Assembly: GCA_964535315.1 (NCBI GenBank)
Contig: CAZHTS010000048.1
Span: 1-38,138 of the forward strand
Direction: 5' to 3'
DNA: 38,138 nucleotides
From: CAZHTS01 sp964535315
GTDB taxonomy: Bacteria; Chloroflexota; Anaerolineae; Anaerolineales; Anaerolineaceae
This document shows positions 1 through 7,308 of the stretch, in pieces. A program made the position numbers and the translations under genes. The notes below the pieces were generated by a model that saw only the letters and a list, made by a program, of their open reading frames with translations, did not search any database and was not told where the DNA came from. Numbering within the stretch: the first letter of the stretch is position 1; the number at the start of each line of letters is the position of its first letter.

Positions 1-100
1 GGGGGCGAGGGTGAACCGCGTCCGTACAGGCAGAGACGGCCCCGCAGATAGAGGCGAGCCTGTGCGCCCTCCGGGCGCCTTGCCCGGGTGGGCCCAGGGG

Positions 101-685
101 CTACCCCAGGCGTTGGTCGGGATAGGTGGTGGTGGGGAAGGAGAAGTGCATCTGGTGGAAACGCCAGTGTTCGCCCTGCAACACCAACACCGCGGCGAAG
201 CGGATTGGCCAGGTGAAATTTTCGCCGCGTTGCGCTTCGACCAGCATGTTGGCGCCCTCGCGCACGATGCCCAACAGGCGGGCGCGTTCGTCCATATCTT
301 TCTGATCGCTTACCCAACGGATGTAATCGGCAAAATTGTGGTAGCACTCGTCGGCGGAAATGTGGTCGCGCACCACGCCGCTGGTTGCCAGCCAGGCCAC
401 TTCGCCGCGCACGTGGATGTGCGCCCCGGCGACGTCCAGTTCCAGGCGGCCCCAGTGTTTCCAGTCGTTGTAAACCAGGGTACGCACCGCCGCCGGCCCC
501 AGGCACCACTCACCGCCGGCCTGCGGGGTGGTGGCGCCCGTGCCGATCACTTCCAGGGCGGCGTCCGGGTCGAAGAGTTCCATGAAGGCATCCAGGGCGG
601 TCAGGTCGCGCTGGCTGTATCCCTGTTGGAAACGCGCCAGGACGGCGCGCACCGCTTCAACCGGGCCGGCGTGCATGGCGCTCAC
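101..685 (-). CDS. NTF2/SnoaL-like domain protein
   Basis: A 194-residue soluble protein with the layout of the SnoaL-like/NTF2 cone-fold superfamily: an N-terminal helix (VRAVLARFQQGYSQRDL), a segment with alternating Asp and aromatic residues, a central strand pair (HIHVRGEVAWLATSGVV), and a C-terminal strand pair ending in WRFHQMHFSFP. These folds serve as small-molecule binding pockets, isomerases or dimerisation modules; the substrate cannot be told from sequence. The start is a GTG at 683-685 whose bases overlap the degV stop codon (ATGTGAGCG), so translation is probably coupled to degV and the two form one operon. An internal ATG three codons later is an alternative start. No signal peptide or membrane segment is visible. 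Fold family moderately sure, function unknown. Confidence 0.7.
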   Translation of the reverse strand: MSAMHAGPVEAVRAVLARFQQGYSQRDLTALDAFMELFDPDAALEVIGTGATTPQAGGEWCLGPAAVRTLVYNDWKHWGRLELDVAGAHIHVRGEVAWLATSGVVRDHISADECYHNFADYIRWVSDQKDMDERARLLGIVREGANMLVEAQRGENFTWPIRFAAVLVLQGEHWRFHQMHFSFPTTTYPDQRLG

Positions 686-1530
686 ATCCCGGCCATATAA
701 GCGATGCTCAACGTGCCCGGGCCGGTGTGCGAGCCGACCACCGGGCTGACCTCGGAGAGAATGCCCTCCACCGCTCCGAAGCGTTCTACGAGCGCATCCT
801 GCAGGGCCTGGGCCTGTTCGGGCACCAGGGCGTGAAAGACCGAGATGCGCACCGGACTGCGGCCGGCAATGCCCTTTTCGACCAGCTGCACCATGCGGTC
901 GACCGCTTTGCGCTGCGAGATGACGCTTTCGACCAGCTCGATCTTGCCGTCGCGGATCTCGAGGATGGGTTTGATGTTCAGGGCGGTGCCCAACAGGCGT
1001 TTGGCGCTGTTAATGCGCCCGCCGGCGGCCAGGTATTTGAGCGTGTTGACGGTGAAATACACGCCGATGTGGCGGTAAGACTGCTGCGCCAACGCCACGC
1101 ATTCGCTCAGGCTGGCGCCTTGCGCTGCGGCACGCGCCACCGTTAACACCTGAAAGCCAAGCGCCATCGAGACCAGTTTGGTGTCCAACACGGCCACCCG
1201 TTCGGGGGGGAACAGTGCGCTGGCGCTGATGGCGGCGCGCACCGTGCCGGAGATGCCGCTGGAAATCGGCAGGGTGAGGACGTCGTAGCCTTGATCCAGC
1301 AGTTTCTGGTACACCTGTTGGAACTCGTGCAGCGAACCCTGGCTGGTGGTGGGCAGCGATTCGGACTGGCTCAGACGGGTATAAAATTCCGTCGCGCCAA
1401 TATCCACGCCGTCGCGATAGGATTGGTTTTCCCAGTGTAGTGTGAGGGGGACGATGTGAATGGAATATTGTGCAATCAAATCGGGGGGAATGTAGGCACT
1501 GCTATCGGTAACAATTGCCACGGTAGACAT
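682..1530 (-). CDS. DegV family fatty-acid-binding protein
   Basis: A 282-residue DegV/FakB-type protein. It has the N-terminal signature VTDSSAYIP, the middle motif PISSGISGTVRAA, then DTKLVSMALGF, and a C-terminal HTGPGTLSIAYM stretch, all typical of proteins that bind one fatty acid and, with a FakA kinase, make acyl phosphate. No fakA-like gene is present in the window, so the kinase partner would be elsewhere. The start at 1530 was chosen over an in-frame ATG 31 codons upstream because a GGAGG ribosome site lies just before it and the protein then begins with the expected first strand (MSTVAIVTDSS). It overlaps the NTF2-like gene by four bases. Family assignment is firm; physiological ligand unknown. 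Confidence 0.92.
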   Translation of the reverse strand: MSTVAIVTDSSAYIPPDLIAQYSIHIVPLTLHWENQSYRDGVDIGATEFYTRLSQSESLPTTSQGSLHEFQQVYQKLLDQGYDVLTLPISSGISGTVRAAISASALFPPERVAVLDTKLVSMALGFQVLTVARAAAQGASLSECVALAQQSYRHIGVYFTVNTLKYLAAGGRINSAKRLLGTALNIKPILEIRDGKIELVESVISQRKAVDRMVQLVEKGIAGRSPVRISVFHALVPEQAQALQDALVERFGAVEGILSEVSPVVGSHTGPGTLSIAYMAGM

Positions 1531-1568
1531 AAATGCGCCTCCTCGGGAAAATGTAAATAACAGGCCAC

Positions 1569-1597
1569 AGTATACCCGAGAAAAGGCTTCCTGGGAA
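1569..1597 (-). promoter_or_regulatory. Candidate sigma-70 promoter of degV
   Basis: On the minus strand TTCCCA (1592-1597) and TATACT (1569-1574) are separated by 17 bases, about 38 bases upstream of the chosen degV start. The -10 box matches 5 of 6 positions and the -35 box 4 of 6. It lies in the 117-base gap after the TPR-SGNH gene, in which no terminator hairpin was seen. Confidence 0.4.
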
Positions 1598-1647
1598 AAT
1601 TGTTTTAAGCCGCCGATTTTCACACTTCTGATTTTTGATCCGTGGCA

Positions 1648-3354
1648 TCAGGGTTCTTGCGTATCTTCTACCGTCGGGGTGGCGGAGGGTTGCGCGGGGG
1701 GCAGGTCGTTGGCGGCGCGCCAGACGGCGTCCAGCGATTGCAGGGCGGTGAGGTTGCGCACCGGCCAGGCCAGTTGCAGATTGGCCGGGTCATCGTAAAA
1801 ACTGGGGCCGGGGGCCAGGTGAGCGCCGTCGTATTGCAGCCCGCCGCCCGGCAGGGATTGCGCCGCCAGCCAGAAATTCCACAACGGGATCTGGTATTCC
1901 CAGGCCAGGCGGGCGAGCAGGGCGTTGTTGCTGTTATCGCCCTCCAGGTTGTCGGCCTTGGTAGCCAGGATGGGGACAATGCCGCGCTGGATGGTGGCAT
2001 CCAGGATGATGCGCATTTGCATCTCGAAGACTTTTTCTTCGAAGCCGTCGTTGGTGCCCAGGGCGATGATGGCGATGCTGGGGCGGTGCAGGCGATATTC
2101 GCACAGCAGCGGGGCTTCGTTCACCTGGCAGGTGCCCGGCGTGGCCCACAGCGGGCTCATCACCGCGGCGCTGTTCATTCCGTTGCGGGTGGCCTGGCTC
2201 TCGCGGCCAAACGAGCCGGCAAACTGGGCGATGACTTCCTTGAGTTCGTCGTACTCGCCCAGGTGGTACTGGTCGGTGCCTTCATCGAAGTCACCCAGGT
2301 ACCAGGGCAGGGTGCTGTCGCAATCGCCGACCTTTGAAAACGCCTTCGGGTTGTTGCCCATCTTCAACCCCAATTCGTAAATGGCGCGCGCCCGGTCGCT
2401 GACCAGCGGCACGACCGGCAGCTTCATCCAGGCGCCGGCGGCGAGCGGTGGGCGCGCTTCGGGCGAGGGCACGACCAACGCCTGGGTGCCGGCGGGGGTC
2501 GGCGAAGGAGCGGTCGTCGTTTCCGGCAGCGGCGAAGGGGTGACGCTCTGGCGCTGGTGCAAGGGCGTGGGGGCTACAAACCACGAAGCCGGGACGTTGC
2601 GGAAGAAACTGCTGGCGAACAGATAGGCCACCAGGCCCAGCAGCCCAACGGCCACGACCGCCCCCAGTAGTTTGCTCAGGTTTGGGGCGCGGCGGGTGCG
2701 CGTGCCCGGCTGGGTGATGGCCGCCTTCATTCGCCGGGCGCGATCCTGGCGCAGGCGTTCGGCGCGGGTGAGCGGACGTCCGCTCTCCGTCACCGGTGGG
2801 CGAACCAGGATGCGCGGGGCAGGGCGCTGGATGACGGGGATATCGGCCGGCGGGGCGCTGACCGGCACCTGGCGCAAGCGGCGCGGGGGCGGGAGCGCTT
2901 CTTCTTCCGGGGCGGGGGGAGGGGACGCCAGAGGCGTGAAGCCGGCTTCCACCAGCGTATCCAGGGCGGTTTCTGGCTCTTCTTCGGGTTGTGGCGCGGC
3001 CCCGGCGGCCTCTTGTGGCCCGGCCGGAGGGATGGCCGCCGGCTGTTCTTCGGGCCGGGGTGGGGTGGGAGTGAGGGGTGGGGCGTTCAGTTCCTCCAGG
3101 GCGGCGCGCACGCGCTCGTTGTTCGGGTTGATAGCCAGCGCTTTCTCCAGGCAATACCGCCGCCGTTCGGGCTCGGAGAAGCAGGCAGCCAGCCACAACC
3201 AGGCGAGCTCGTTGTTGGGCTCGTCACGGACACAGGCGATCAGTAATTGCATTCCCCGCGAGTTATCGCCGGCCTTGATGGCGGCGATGCCCTGGGACAA
3301 CAGAGATGGATCTGGCAGAGTCGTGCACTCCTCCTGGCAGGTTGATTCTGGCAT
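1648..3354 (-). CDS. TPR-TM-SGNH hydrolase-like protein
   Basis: A protein of about 568 residues with three parts. Residues ~20-90 are TPR-like (NELAWLWLAACF, then CLEKALAINPNNERVRAALEEL). A Pro/Glu-rich linker leads to a single membrane helix (LLGAVVAVGLLGLVAYLFASSFF), then a Pro/Thr-rich stretch. The C-terminal ~200 residues carry SGNH-hydrolase blocks: block I VGDCDS, block III LGTND, block V YDGAH. The topology implies cytoplasmic TPRs and an external hydrolase-like domain. In block I the position normally held by the nucleophile Ser (GDS) is Cys345 (codon TGC, one base from AGC), so activity is uncertain. The start is unsure: ATG 3354 gives the TPR directly; ATG 3375 lies seven codons upstream and has no better ribosome site. 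The gene diverges from the aro operon promoter. Confidence 0.75.
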   Translation of the reverse strand: MPESTCQEECTTLPDPSLLSQGIAAIKAGDNSRGMQLLIACVRDEPNNELAWLWLAACFSEPERRRYCLEKALAINPNNERVRAALEELNAPPLTPTPPRPEEQPAAIPPAGPQEAAGAAPQPEEEPETALDTLVEAGFTPLASPPPAPEEEALPPPRRLRQVPVSAPPADIPVIQRPAPRILVRPPVTESGRPLTRAERLRQDRARRMKAAITQPGTRTRRAPNLSKLLGAVVAVGLLGLVAYLFASSFFRNVPASWFVAPTPLHQRQSVTPSPLPETTTAPSPTPAGTQALVVPSPEARPPLAAGAWMKLPVVPLVSDRARAIYELGLKMGNNPKAFSKVGDCDSTLPWYLGDFDEGTDQYHLGEYDELKEVIAQFAGSFGRESQATRNGMNSAAVMSPLWATPGTCQVNEAPLLCEYRLHRPSIAIIALGTNDGFEEKVFEMQMRIILDATIQRGIVPILATKADNLEGDNSNNALLARLAWEYQIPLWNFWLAAQSLPGGGLQYDGAHLAPGPSFYDDPANLQLAWPVRNLTALQSLDAVWRAANDLPPAQPSATPTVEDTQEP

Positions 3355-3414
3355 TATTATAGCACCACCGTTCATAGCAAACCCGCGCTGCAAGTTTTGT
3401 TCCAAAAAACATCC

Positions 3415-3443
3415 TTGACACATTGGCCCGGCGGGTGTAGACT
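3415..3443 (+). promoter_or_regulatory. Promoter of the aro operon
   Basis: TTGACA (3415-3420, perfect consensus) is separated by exactly 17 bases from TAGACT (3438-3443, 4 of 6). The predicted transcript starts near 3450, about 16 bases before the leader-peptide ATG. The position fits an attenuator-controlled operon with a short leader. Confidence 0.7.
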
Positions 3444-3465
3444 TGGGCCAATTAAGAGATTCCCC

Positions 3466-3546
3466 ATGTTTACTTCTGCCCGATTCTTCCGCTACTTTTA
3501 TTTTTATTACGGCAATCAGTCCACGACTGCCGTTGGCGGTGCTTAA
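3466..3546 (+). CDS. Phe/Tyr-rich leader peptide of the aro operon
   Basis: A 26-codon open frame, ATG 3466 to TAA 3544-3546. Residues 7-15 read FFRYFYFYY, encoded TTC TTC CGC TAC TTT TAT TTT TAT TAC; in all, five Phe and four Tyr in 26 codons and no Trp. It lies between the operon promoter and an intrinsic terminator that precedes the first enzyme gene. This is the arrangement of a classical ribosome-mediated attenuator such as enterobacterial pheL. The ribosome would stall at 3484-3510 when charged tRNA-Phe or tRNA-Tyr is scarce. The upstream AAGAGA (3454-3459) is a weak ribosome site. The amino acids match the pathway controlled (DAHP synthase, chorismate mutase, prephenate dehydrogenase), which makes chance unlikely. 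Expression is not proven. Confidence 0.85.
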   Translation: MFTSARFFRYFYFYYGNQSTTAVGGA

Positions 3547-3594
3547 GCGGAGCGGAAGACCAAAACTTCTCTCGACTGACGAATGCGATGCCAA
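3533..3594 (+). promoter_or_regulatory. Possible antiterminator pairing of the aro leader
   Basis: Bases 3533-3542 (TTGGCGGTGC) can pair with 3585-3594 (GCGATGCCAA), nine of ten positions including two G-U pairs and one G-A mismatch. The second segment is the left arm of the terminator, so the pairing would block termination. The first segment overlaps the last leader codons: a ribosome reaching the stop would cover it, while one stalled on the Phe/Tyr codons would leave it free. Competing pairings exist: 3485-3493 with 3551-3559 (nine perfect base pairs) and 3509-3514 with 3528-3533. The fold was read by eye only. Confidence 0.4.
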
Positions 3595-3611
3595 AGGCAT
3601 CGCATTTTTTT
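3582..3611 (+). terminator. Intrinsic terminator (attenuator) in the aro leader
   Basis: A perfect 11-bp stem, AATGCGATGCC (3582-3592) with GGCATCGCATT (3596-3606), AAA loop, and a T-run 3605-3611. It stands 36 bases downstream of the leader-peptide stop and 23 bases upstream of the aroH start, inside the operon transcript. The T-run is only on the plus-strand side, so it acts on the aro transcript and not on the divergent gene. Confidence 0.9.
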
Positions 3612-3634
3612 ATTTCTACCCAGGAGATGGAATC

Positions 3635-4000
3635 ATGAGTGTTCGAGGTGTTCGAGGCGCAACCACCGCCAGCAGTGATCATCCCAGCGAAGTGCTGGCC
3701 GCCACGCGCGAACTGCTGCGCGCCATGTTACAGGCCAACCCCGCCCTGCAATCGAGCGAACTGGCCAGCGCGTTTTTCACCGCTACCCCCGACCTGCAAA
3801 ATGAATACCCGGCCAAGGCTGCCCGCCAGCTTGGTTGGAGCGAAGTGCCGTTGATGTGCGCCAGCGAGATTGCCGTGCCCGGCAGCCTGCCGCGCTGCAT
3901 CCGCGTCCTGCTGCACTGGAACACCGACCTGCCACAGTCGGCGATCCAACATGTCTACCTGGGTGAAGCGGTCGTCCTGCGCCCGGATCTGGCGAAGTAG
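3635..4000 (+). CDS. aroH: Chorismate mutase, AroH type
   Basis: A 121-residue monofunctional chorismate mutase (chorismate to prephenate) of the Bacillus AroH fold, a trimer with active sites between subunits. It aligns without gaps at all known active-site positions of the B. subtilis enzyme: Arg7 in VRGVRGATT, Cys75 and Glu78 in MCASE, Arg90 in CIRV, Tyr108 in HVYLGEAV, Arg116 in LRPDL. The start at ATG 3635 has AGGAGA just upstream. A longer reading frame extends upstream through the leader region, but the family begins at this Met and the extension has no conserved sequence. First enzyme gene after the attenuator; 49 bases before aroF. Makes prephenate for TyrA two genes downstream. Confidence 0.97.
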   Translation: MSVRGVRGATTASSDHPSEVLAATRELLRAMLQANPALQSSELASAFFTATPDLQNEYPAKAARQLGWSEVPLMCASEIAVPGSLPRCIRVLLHWNTDLPQSAIQHVYLGEAVVLRPDLAK

Positions 4001-4049
4001 CCAAACTCCATTTCTAACCCGGAATCAGCCCTTGCCAAAGGAGGCTTAA

Positions 4050-5105
4050 ATGTTGATCATCATGCGTCAAGATGCCAGTGAAAAACAAATTTGTGACGTG
4101 GTTTCCCGCGTGGAAACCAACGGGCTCAAGGCCCATCTGTCGCGCGGCACAGAGCGCGTCGTCATCGGCGCAGTCGGGGACGGTCGGCCCGTCTCACGCG
4201 ATCAGTTCCAGGTCATGGAGGGCGTCGACCGGATCGTGCCCATCTCGCGACCTTACAAGCTGGCTTCACGAGAATACCATCCCGAGGACACCAGTTTCCC
4301 CCTGAACGGCACCCATATTGGCGGTGAGGAGATCGTCATCATTGCGGGGCCGTGCTCGGTGGAAAATCGCACCCAGATCCTCGAGATTGCTCACGCCGTG
4401 CGCGAGGCCGGGGCGCATGCGCTGCGCGGCGGGGCCTACAAACCGCGCTCGTCGCCGTACGCCTTCCAGGGGTTGGGCGAAGCCGGGCTGGAACTGCTGG
4501 CCGAAGCGCGCCAGATCACCGGACTGCCGGTCATCACCGAGGTCATGTCGCCCGAACTGGTGCCCTTGATCGTGCGTTACGCCGACGTATTGCAAATTGG
4601 GGCGCGCAACATGCAGAATTTCGCCCTGTTGCAGGCCGCCGGGGCCAGCCAGCACCCGGTGCTGCTCAAACGCGGGATGAGCGCCACAATTGAAGAACTG
4701 CTGATGGCGGCCGAATACCTGCTGGCCAACGGCAACCGGCGGGTGATCCTGTGCGAGCGCGGCATCCGCACCTTCGAGACCAGCACGCGCAACACCACCG
4801 ACATCAACGCCATCCCGGTGCTCAAGTCGCTCACCCATCTGCCGGTAGTCATCGACCCCAGCCATAGCACCGGGCACTGGCAATACGTCAGCGCCGTGGC
4901 GCGCGCCGGCATTGCCGCCGGAGCCGACGGCCTGATCGTCGAAGTCCATGCCAACCCCGACCAGGCGCTTTCGGATGGCGGGCAGAGCCTGAAGCCGGAG
5001 CGCTTCGCCCAGATGGTGACGCAGGTGCGCGCCATTGCCGAGGCGATTGGGCGGCGGGTGGCGCCGGTTCACCCCTTGCCGGCGGCAAACGAGGCGCGGC
5101 CATGA
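4050..5105 (+). CDS. aroF: DAHP synthase, type I-beta with regulatory domain
   Basis: A 351-residue 3-deoxy-D-arabino-heptulosonate-7-phosphate synthase, which condenses phosphoenolpyruvate and erythrose-4-phosphate as the first shikimate step. Residues 1-~70 form the ferredoxin-like regulatory domain (start MLIIMRQDAS); the TIM barrel follows, with AGPCSVE (99-105), KPRSSPY (131-137), IGARNMQNF and LLKRGM. The metal ligands fall at the same numbers as in the Thermotoga maritima enzyme: Cys102, His272, Glu298, Asp309. In that family the N-terminal domain gives allosteric inhibition by Tyr (and Phe), so this enzyme is probably feedback-controlled as well as transcriptionally attenuated. AAAGGAGG precedes the ATG. 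Its stop overlaps the tyrA start (ATGA). Confidence 0.97.
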   Translation: MLIIMRQDASEKQICDVVSRVETNGLKAHLSRGTERVVIGAVGDGRPVSRDQFQVMEGVDRIVPISRPYKLASREYHPEDTSFPLNGTHIGGEEIVIIAGPCSVENRTQILEIAHAVREAGAHALRGGAYKPRSSPYAFQGLGEAGLELLAEARQITGLPVITEVMSPELVPLIVRYADVLQIGARNMQNFALLQAAGASQHPVLLKRGMSATIEELLMAAEYLLANGNRRVILCERGIRTFETSTRNTTDINAIPVLKSLTHLPVVIDPSHSTGHWQYVSAVARAGIAAGADGLIVEVHANPDQALSDGGQSLKPERFAQMVTQVRAIAEAIGRRVAPVHPLPAANEARP

Positions 5106-5980
5106 GCGGCGCCGACGAGCCTGGATTTTTTGCGGCCCGGGTCGCTATTCTGGGGCTGGGGTTGATGGGCGGTTCACTGGCGCTGGCGTTGCGCGGGCGC
5201 TGCATTCACCTGACCGGCATCGACCCTGACCCCTACACCCTGTCGCTGGCCGAGACGCTGCACCTGGCCGACGACCTGGCAGCCAGCCCGGGCAAACTGT
5301 TGGCTCAGGCCGAGGTCGTGATCCTGGCTACACCGGTGCACACCATCCTCGATTTGCTGGTGCAATTACCCGGCTTACATCCTGGCCCGGCTGTGGTGCT
5401 CGATCTGGGCTCGACCAAAAGTGAAATTGTACGGGCCATGGCCGCCCTGCCGGAACGTTTCGATCCGTTGGGCGGCCACCCGATGTGTGGCAAAGAACAG
5501 TCTTCGTTGGCGCAGGCCGAGGCCGGCCTGTTCCGTAACGCCCCGTTTGCCTTTGTACCGCTGGAACGCACCTCGCCGCGTGCCCGCCTGTTGGCGGAGC
5601 GGCTGGCGCACCTGTTGGGGGCGCGCTCGTTATGGTTGGATGCTGAACGGCACGACCGCTGGGTAGCAGCCACCAGCCACGTGCCCTATCTGGTGGCCAA
5701 CGCCCTGGCCGGCGCCACCCCGCCGGAATGCGCCCCACTGGCGGGCTCGGGGTTTCGCAGCACGGCGCGCCTGGCGGTCTCTCCAGAACATGTTATGATG
5801 GATATCCTGACGACCAATTCCGACAACGTGCTGTCGGCCTGCCGCCGCATGCGCAGCCGGTTAGAACAGATCGAGCAACAACTGGCCGCCGGCGACCTGA
5901 CCGCCCTGCGCCAGACGCTGGCCGAGGGCGCCGCCAACCAGCGCAAAATTTTCAATTATCCCCACGGAGGGCAACCATGA
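5102..5980 (+). CDS. tyrA: Prephenate dehydrogenase
   Basis: A 292-residue NAD(P)-dependent prephenate/arogenate dehydrogenase of the TyrA family, which oxidatively decarboxylates prephenate to 4-hydroxyphenylpyruvate for tyrosine synthesis. The Rossmann fingerprint GLGLMGGSLA is at ~18-27. DLGSTKSEI (101-109) and GGHPMCGKE with the catalytic His126 follow, then SHVPYLVANAL in the helical dimerisation domain. There is no C-terminal ACT domain, so direct tyrosine feedback through ACT is absent. Whether it prefers prephenate or arogenate, NAD or NADP, cannot be fixed here. It overlaps both neighbours by four bases (ATGA), indicating coupled translation. No prephenate dehydratase gene is in the window. 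Confidence 0.95.
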   Translation: MSGADEPGFFAARVAILGLGLMGGSLALALRGRCIHLTGIDPDPYTLSLAETLHLADDLAASPGKLLAQAEVVILATPVHTILDLLVQLPGLHPGPAVVLDLGSTKSEIVRAMAALPERFDPLGGHPMCGKEQSSLAQAEAGLFRNAPFAFVPLERTSPRARLLAERLAHLLGARSLWLDAERHDRWVAATSHVPYLVANALAGATPPECAPLAGSGFRSTARLAVSPEHVMMDILTTNSDNVLSACRRMRSRLEQIEQQLAAGDLTALRQTLAEGAANQRKIFNYPHGGQP

Positions 5981-7308
5981 ATCTGACCATTATCCCCGGC
6001 AAACCGCTCCAGGGCGAAACAACTTTACCGGGAGACAAGTCCATTTCGCACCGGACGGCGCTGTTTGCCGCGCTGGCCGAAGGTGAGAGTCGCGCCGAAA
6101 ATTTCCTCGTCTCAGGCGTCACCCGCGCCATGCTGGACGCGTTGACCGACCTGGGGGTGCCCTGGGAATTGCATGGCGCCAGCCTGCGAGTGAACGGCCA
6201 GGGTTTACACGGTCTGAAGGCGCCGGCGGCGGCGTTGAACTGCGGCAATTCGGCCACGACCATGCGTTTATTGGCGGGTGGGTTGGCCGCCAGCGGTGCG
6301 GCTGCCATACTGGACGGCACACCCGGGCTGCGCCGCCGCCCGATGGGGCGCATTGTTGAGCCGTTGCGCACGATGGGCGTGCAGATTGAAGCCGGCCCGG
6401 GCTGCGGTGCGCCGTTACAGATTGGGGGCCGGCCGGCCGGCCAGACCCTGCACGCCGTACAGTATGCCCTGCCGGTGGCCAGCGCCCAGGTCAAGGGCTG
6501 CCTGCTGCTGGCGGCGCTGGCCGGTGACGGTGTGACCACCCTGTATGAAACCGGGTTGTCGCGCGACCATAGTGAAACCATGTTGCGCAGCATGGGCGTG
6601 CACGTCACCACCGTGGCGCAGGGGATGGGACGCTTTGCCGTTACCCTTTTGCCGCCGCGCGAGGGCAAACTGCGCCCGCTGCGCCGCGTCATTCCCGGCG
6701 ACTTTTCTGCGGCGGCCTTCCTGATCGTGGCCGCATTGATCACCCCCGGCTCGCAGGTGACTCTGCGCGGGGTGGGGCTCAATCCCACCCGCACCGGGCT
6801 GCTCAGCACACTGCAAGAAATGGGGGCGGATATTCGCATGGATCATCGCGACGAACAGGATGAAGAGCCAACCGGCGATTTGACGGTGCGTCACAGCCGG
6901 CTGCACGGTGTGCGGGTGCGCGCCGAGCGGGTGGTGCAGATGATCGACGAATTTCCCATCTTCGGTGTGGCGGCGGCTTACGCCCAGGGGATCAGCGAGG
7001 TCAGCCAGGCTGAAGAACTGCGCTTCAAAGAGTCCGACCGCATCGGCGCCCTGGTGCAGGAACTGCACACCCTGGGCGTGGATGCCCGCGAGACCGCCGA
7101 CGGTTTTGTCATCCAGGGGCAGGGCGGTTTGAGCGGCGGTAAGAGCGACCCGCACGGCGATCATCGCCTGGCGATGTCGATGACGGTGGCCGGACTGGCT
7201 GCCCGGGACGAGGTACAGGTCATGGGGGCCGAGGTTGCCGGTGAATCGTTCCCCGGTTTTGTTGCCGCCCTGCAGGGGCTGGGCGCCGGGCTGACTGCGA
7301 GCGAATGA
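5977..7308 (+). CDS. aroA: EPSP synthase, class II-like
   Basis: A 443-residue 5-enolpyruvylshikimate-3-phosphate synthase, the sixth shikimate step. Motifs in order: LPGDKSISHR (17-26), NCGNSATTMRL (88-98), RRPMGRIVEPLR, PVASAQVKG, SRDHSETML, GLNPTRTG, MIDEFPI, KESDRI and GDHRLAMS. The wording of RPMGR, ASAQVK, RDH-E-ML and NPTRTG follows the class II (Agrobacterium CP4-like) branch. Ala93 stands where class I enzymes have Gly (E. coli Gly96) and Leu98 replaces Pro101, the pattern linked to natural glyphosate insensitivity. ACGGAGGG precedes ATG 5977. A longer frame beginning at 5728 lies within tyrA and is not the gene. ATGA overlaps at both ends. Confidence 0.96.
   Translation: MNLTIIPGKPLQGETTLPGDKSISHRTALFAALAEGESRAENFLVSGVTRAMLDALTDLGVPWELHGASLRVNGQGLHGLKAPAAALNCGNSATTMRLLAGGLAASGAAAILDGTPGLRRRPMGRIVEPLRTMGVQIEAGPGCGAPLQIGGRPAGQTLHAVQYALPVASAQVKGCLLLAALAGDGVTTLYETGLSRDHSETMLRSMGVHVTTVAQGMGRFAVTLLPPREGKLRPLRRVIPGDFSAAAFLIVAALITPGSQVTLRGVGLNPTRTGLLSTLQEMGADIRMDHRDEQDEEPTGDLTVRHSRLHGVRVRAERVVQMIDEFPIFGVAAAYAQGISEVSQAEELRFKESDRIGALVQELHTLGVDARETADGFVIQGQGGLSGGKSDPHGDHRLAMSMTVAGLAARDEVQVMGAEVAGESFPGFVAALQGLGAGLTASE

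Noticed and set aside
65..80. Small GC hairpin near the left edge as terminator of the NTF2-like gene
   Set aside because: The stem is only six base pairs and has no T-run on the minus strand.
11..700. 229-codon plus-strand open frame at the left edge
   Set aside because: It is the mirror of the NTF2-like gene, with no recognisable domain or ribosome site.
3443..3634. Upstream in-frame extension of aroH across the leader region
   Set aside because: It carries no family sequence, has no ribosome site and runs through the terminator; the real aroH starts at 3635 and the leader uses another frame.
3450..3634. T-box or amino acid riboswitch in the aro leader
   Set aside because: The T-box antiterminator sequence (TGG-ACC type) and stem I features are not seen, whereas the leader peptide explains the region.
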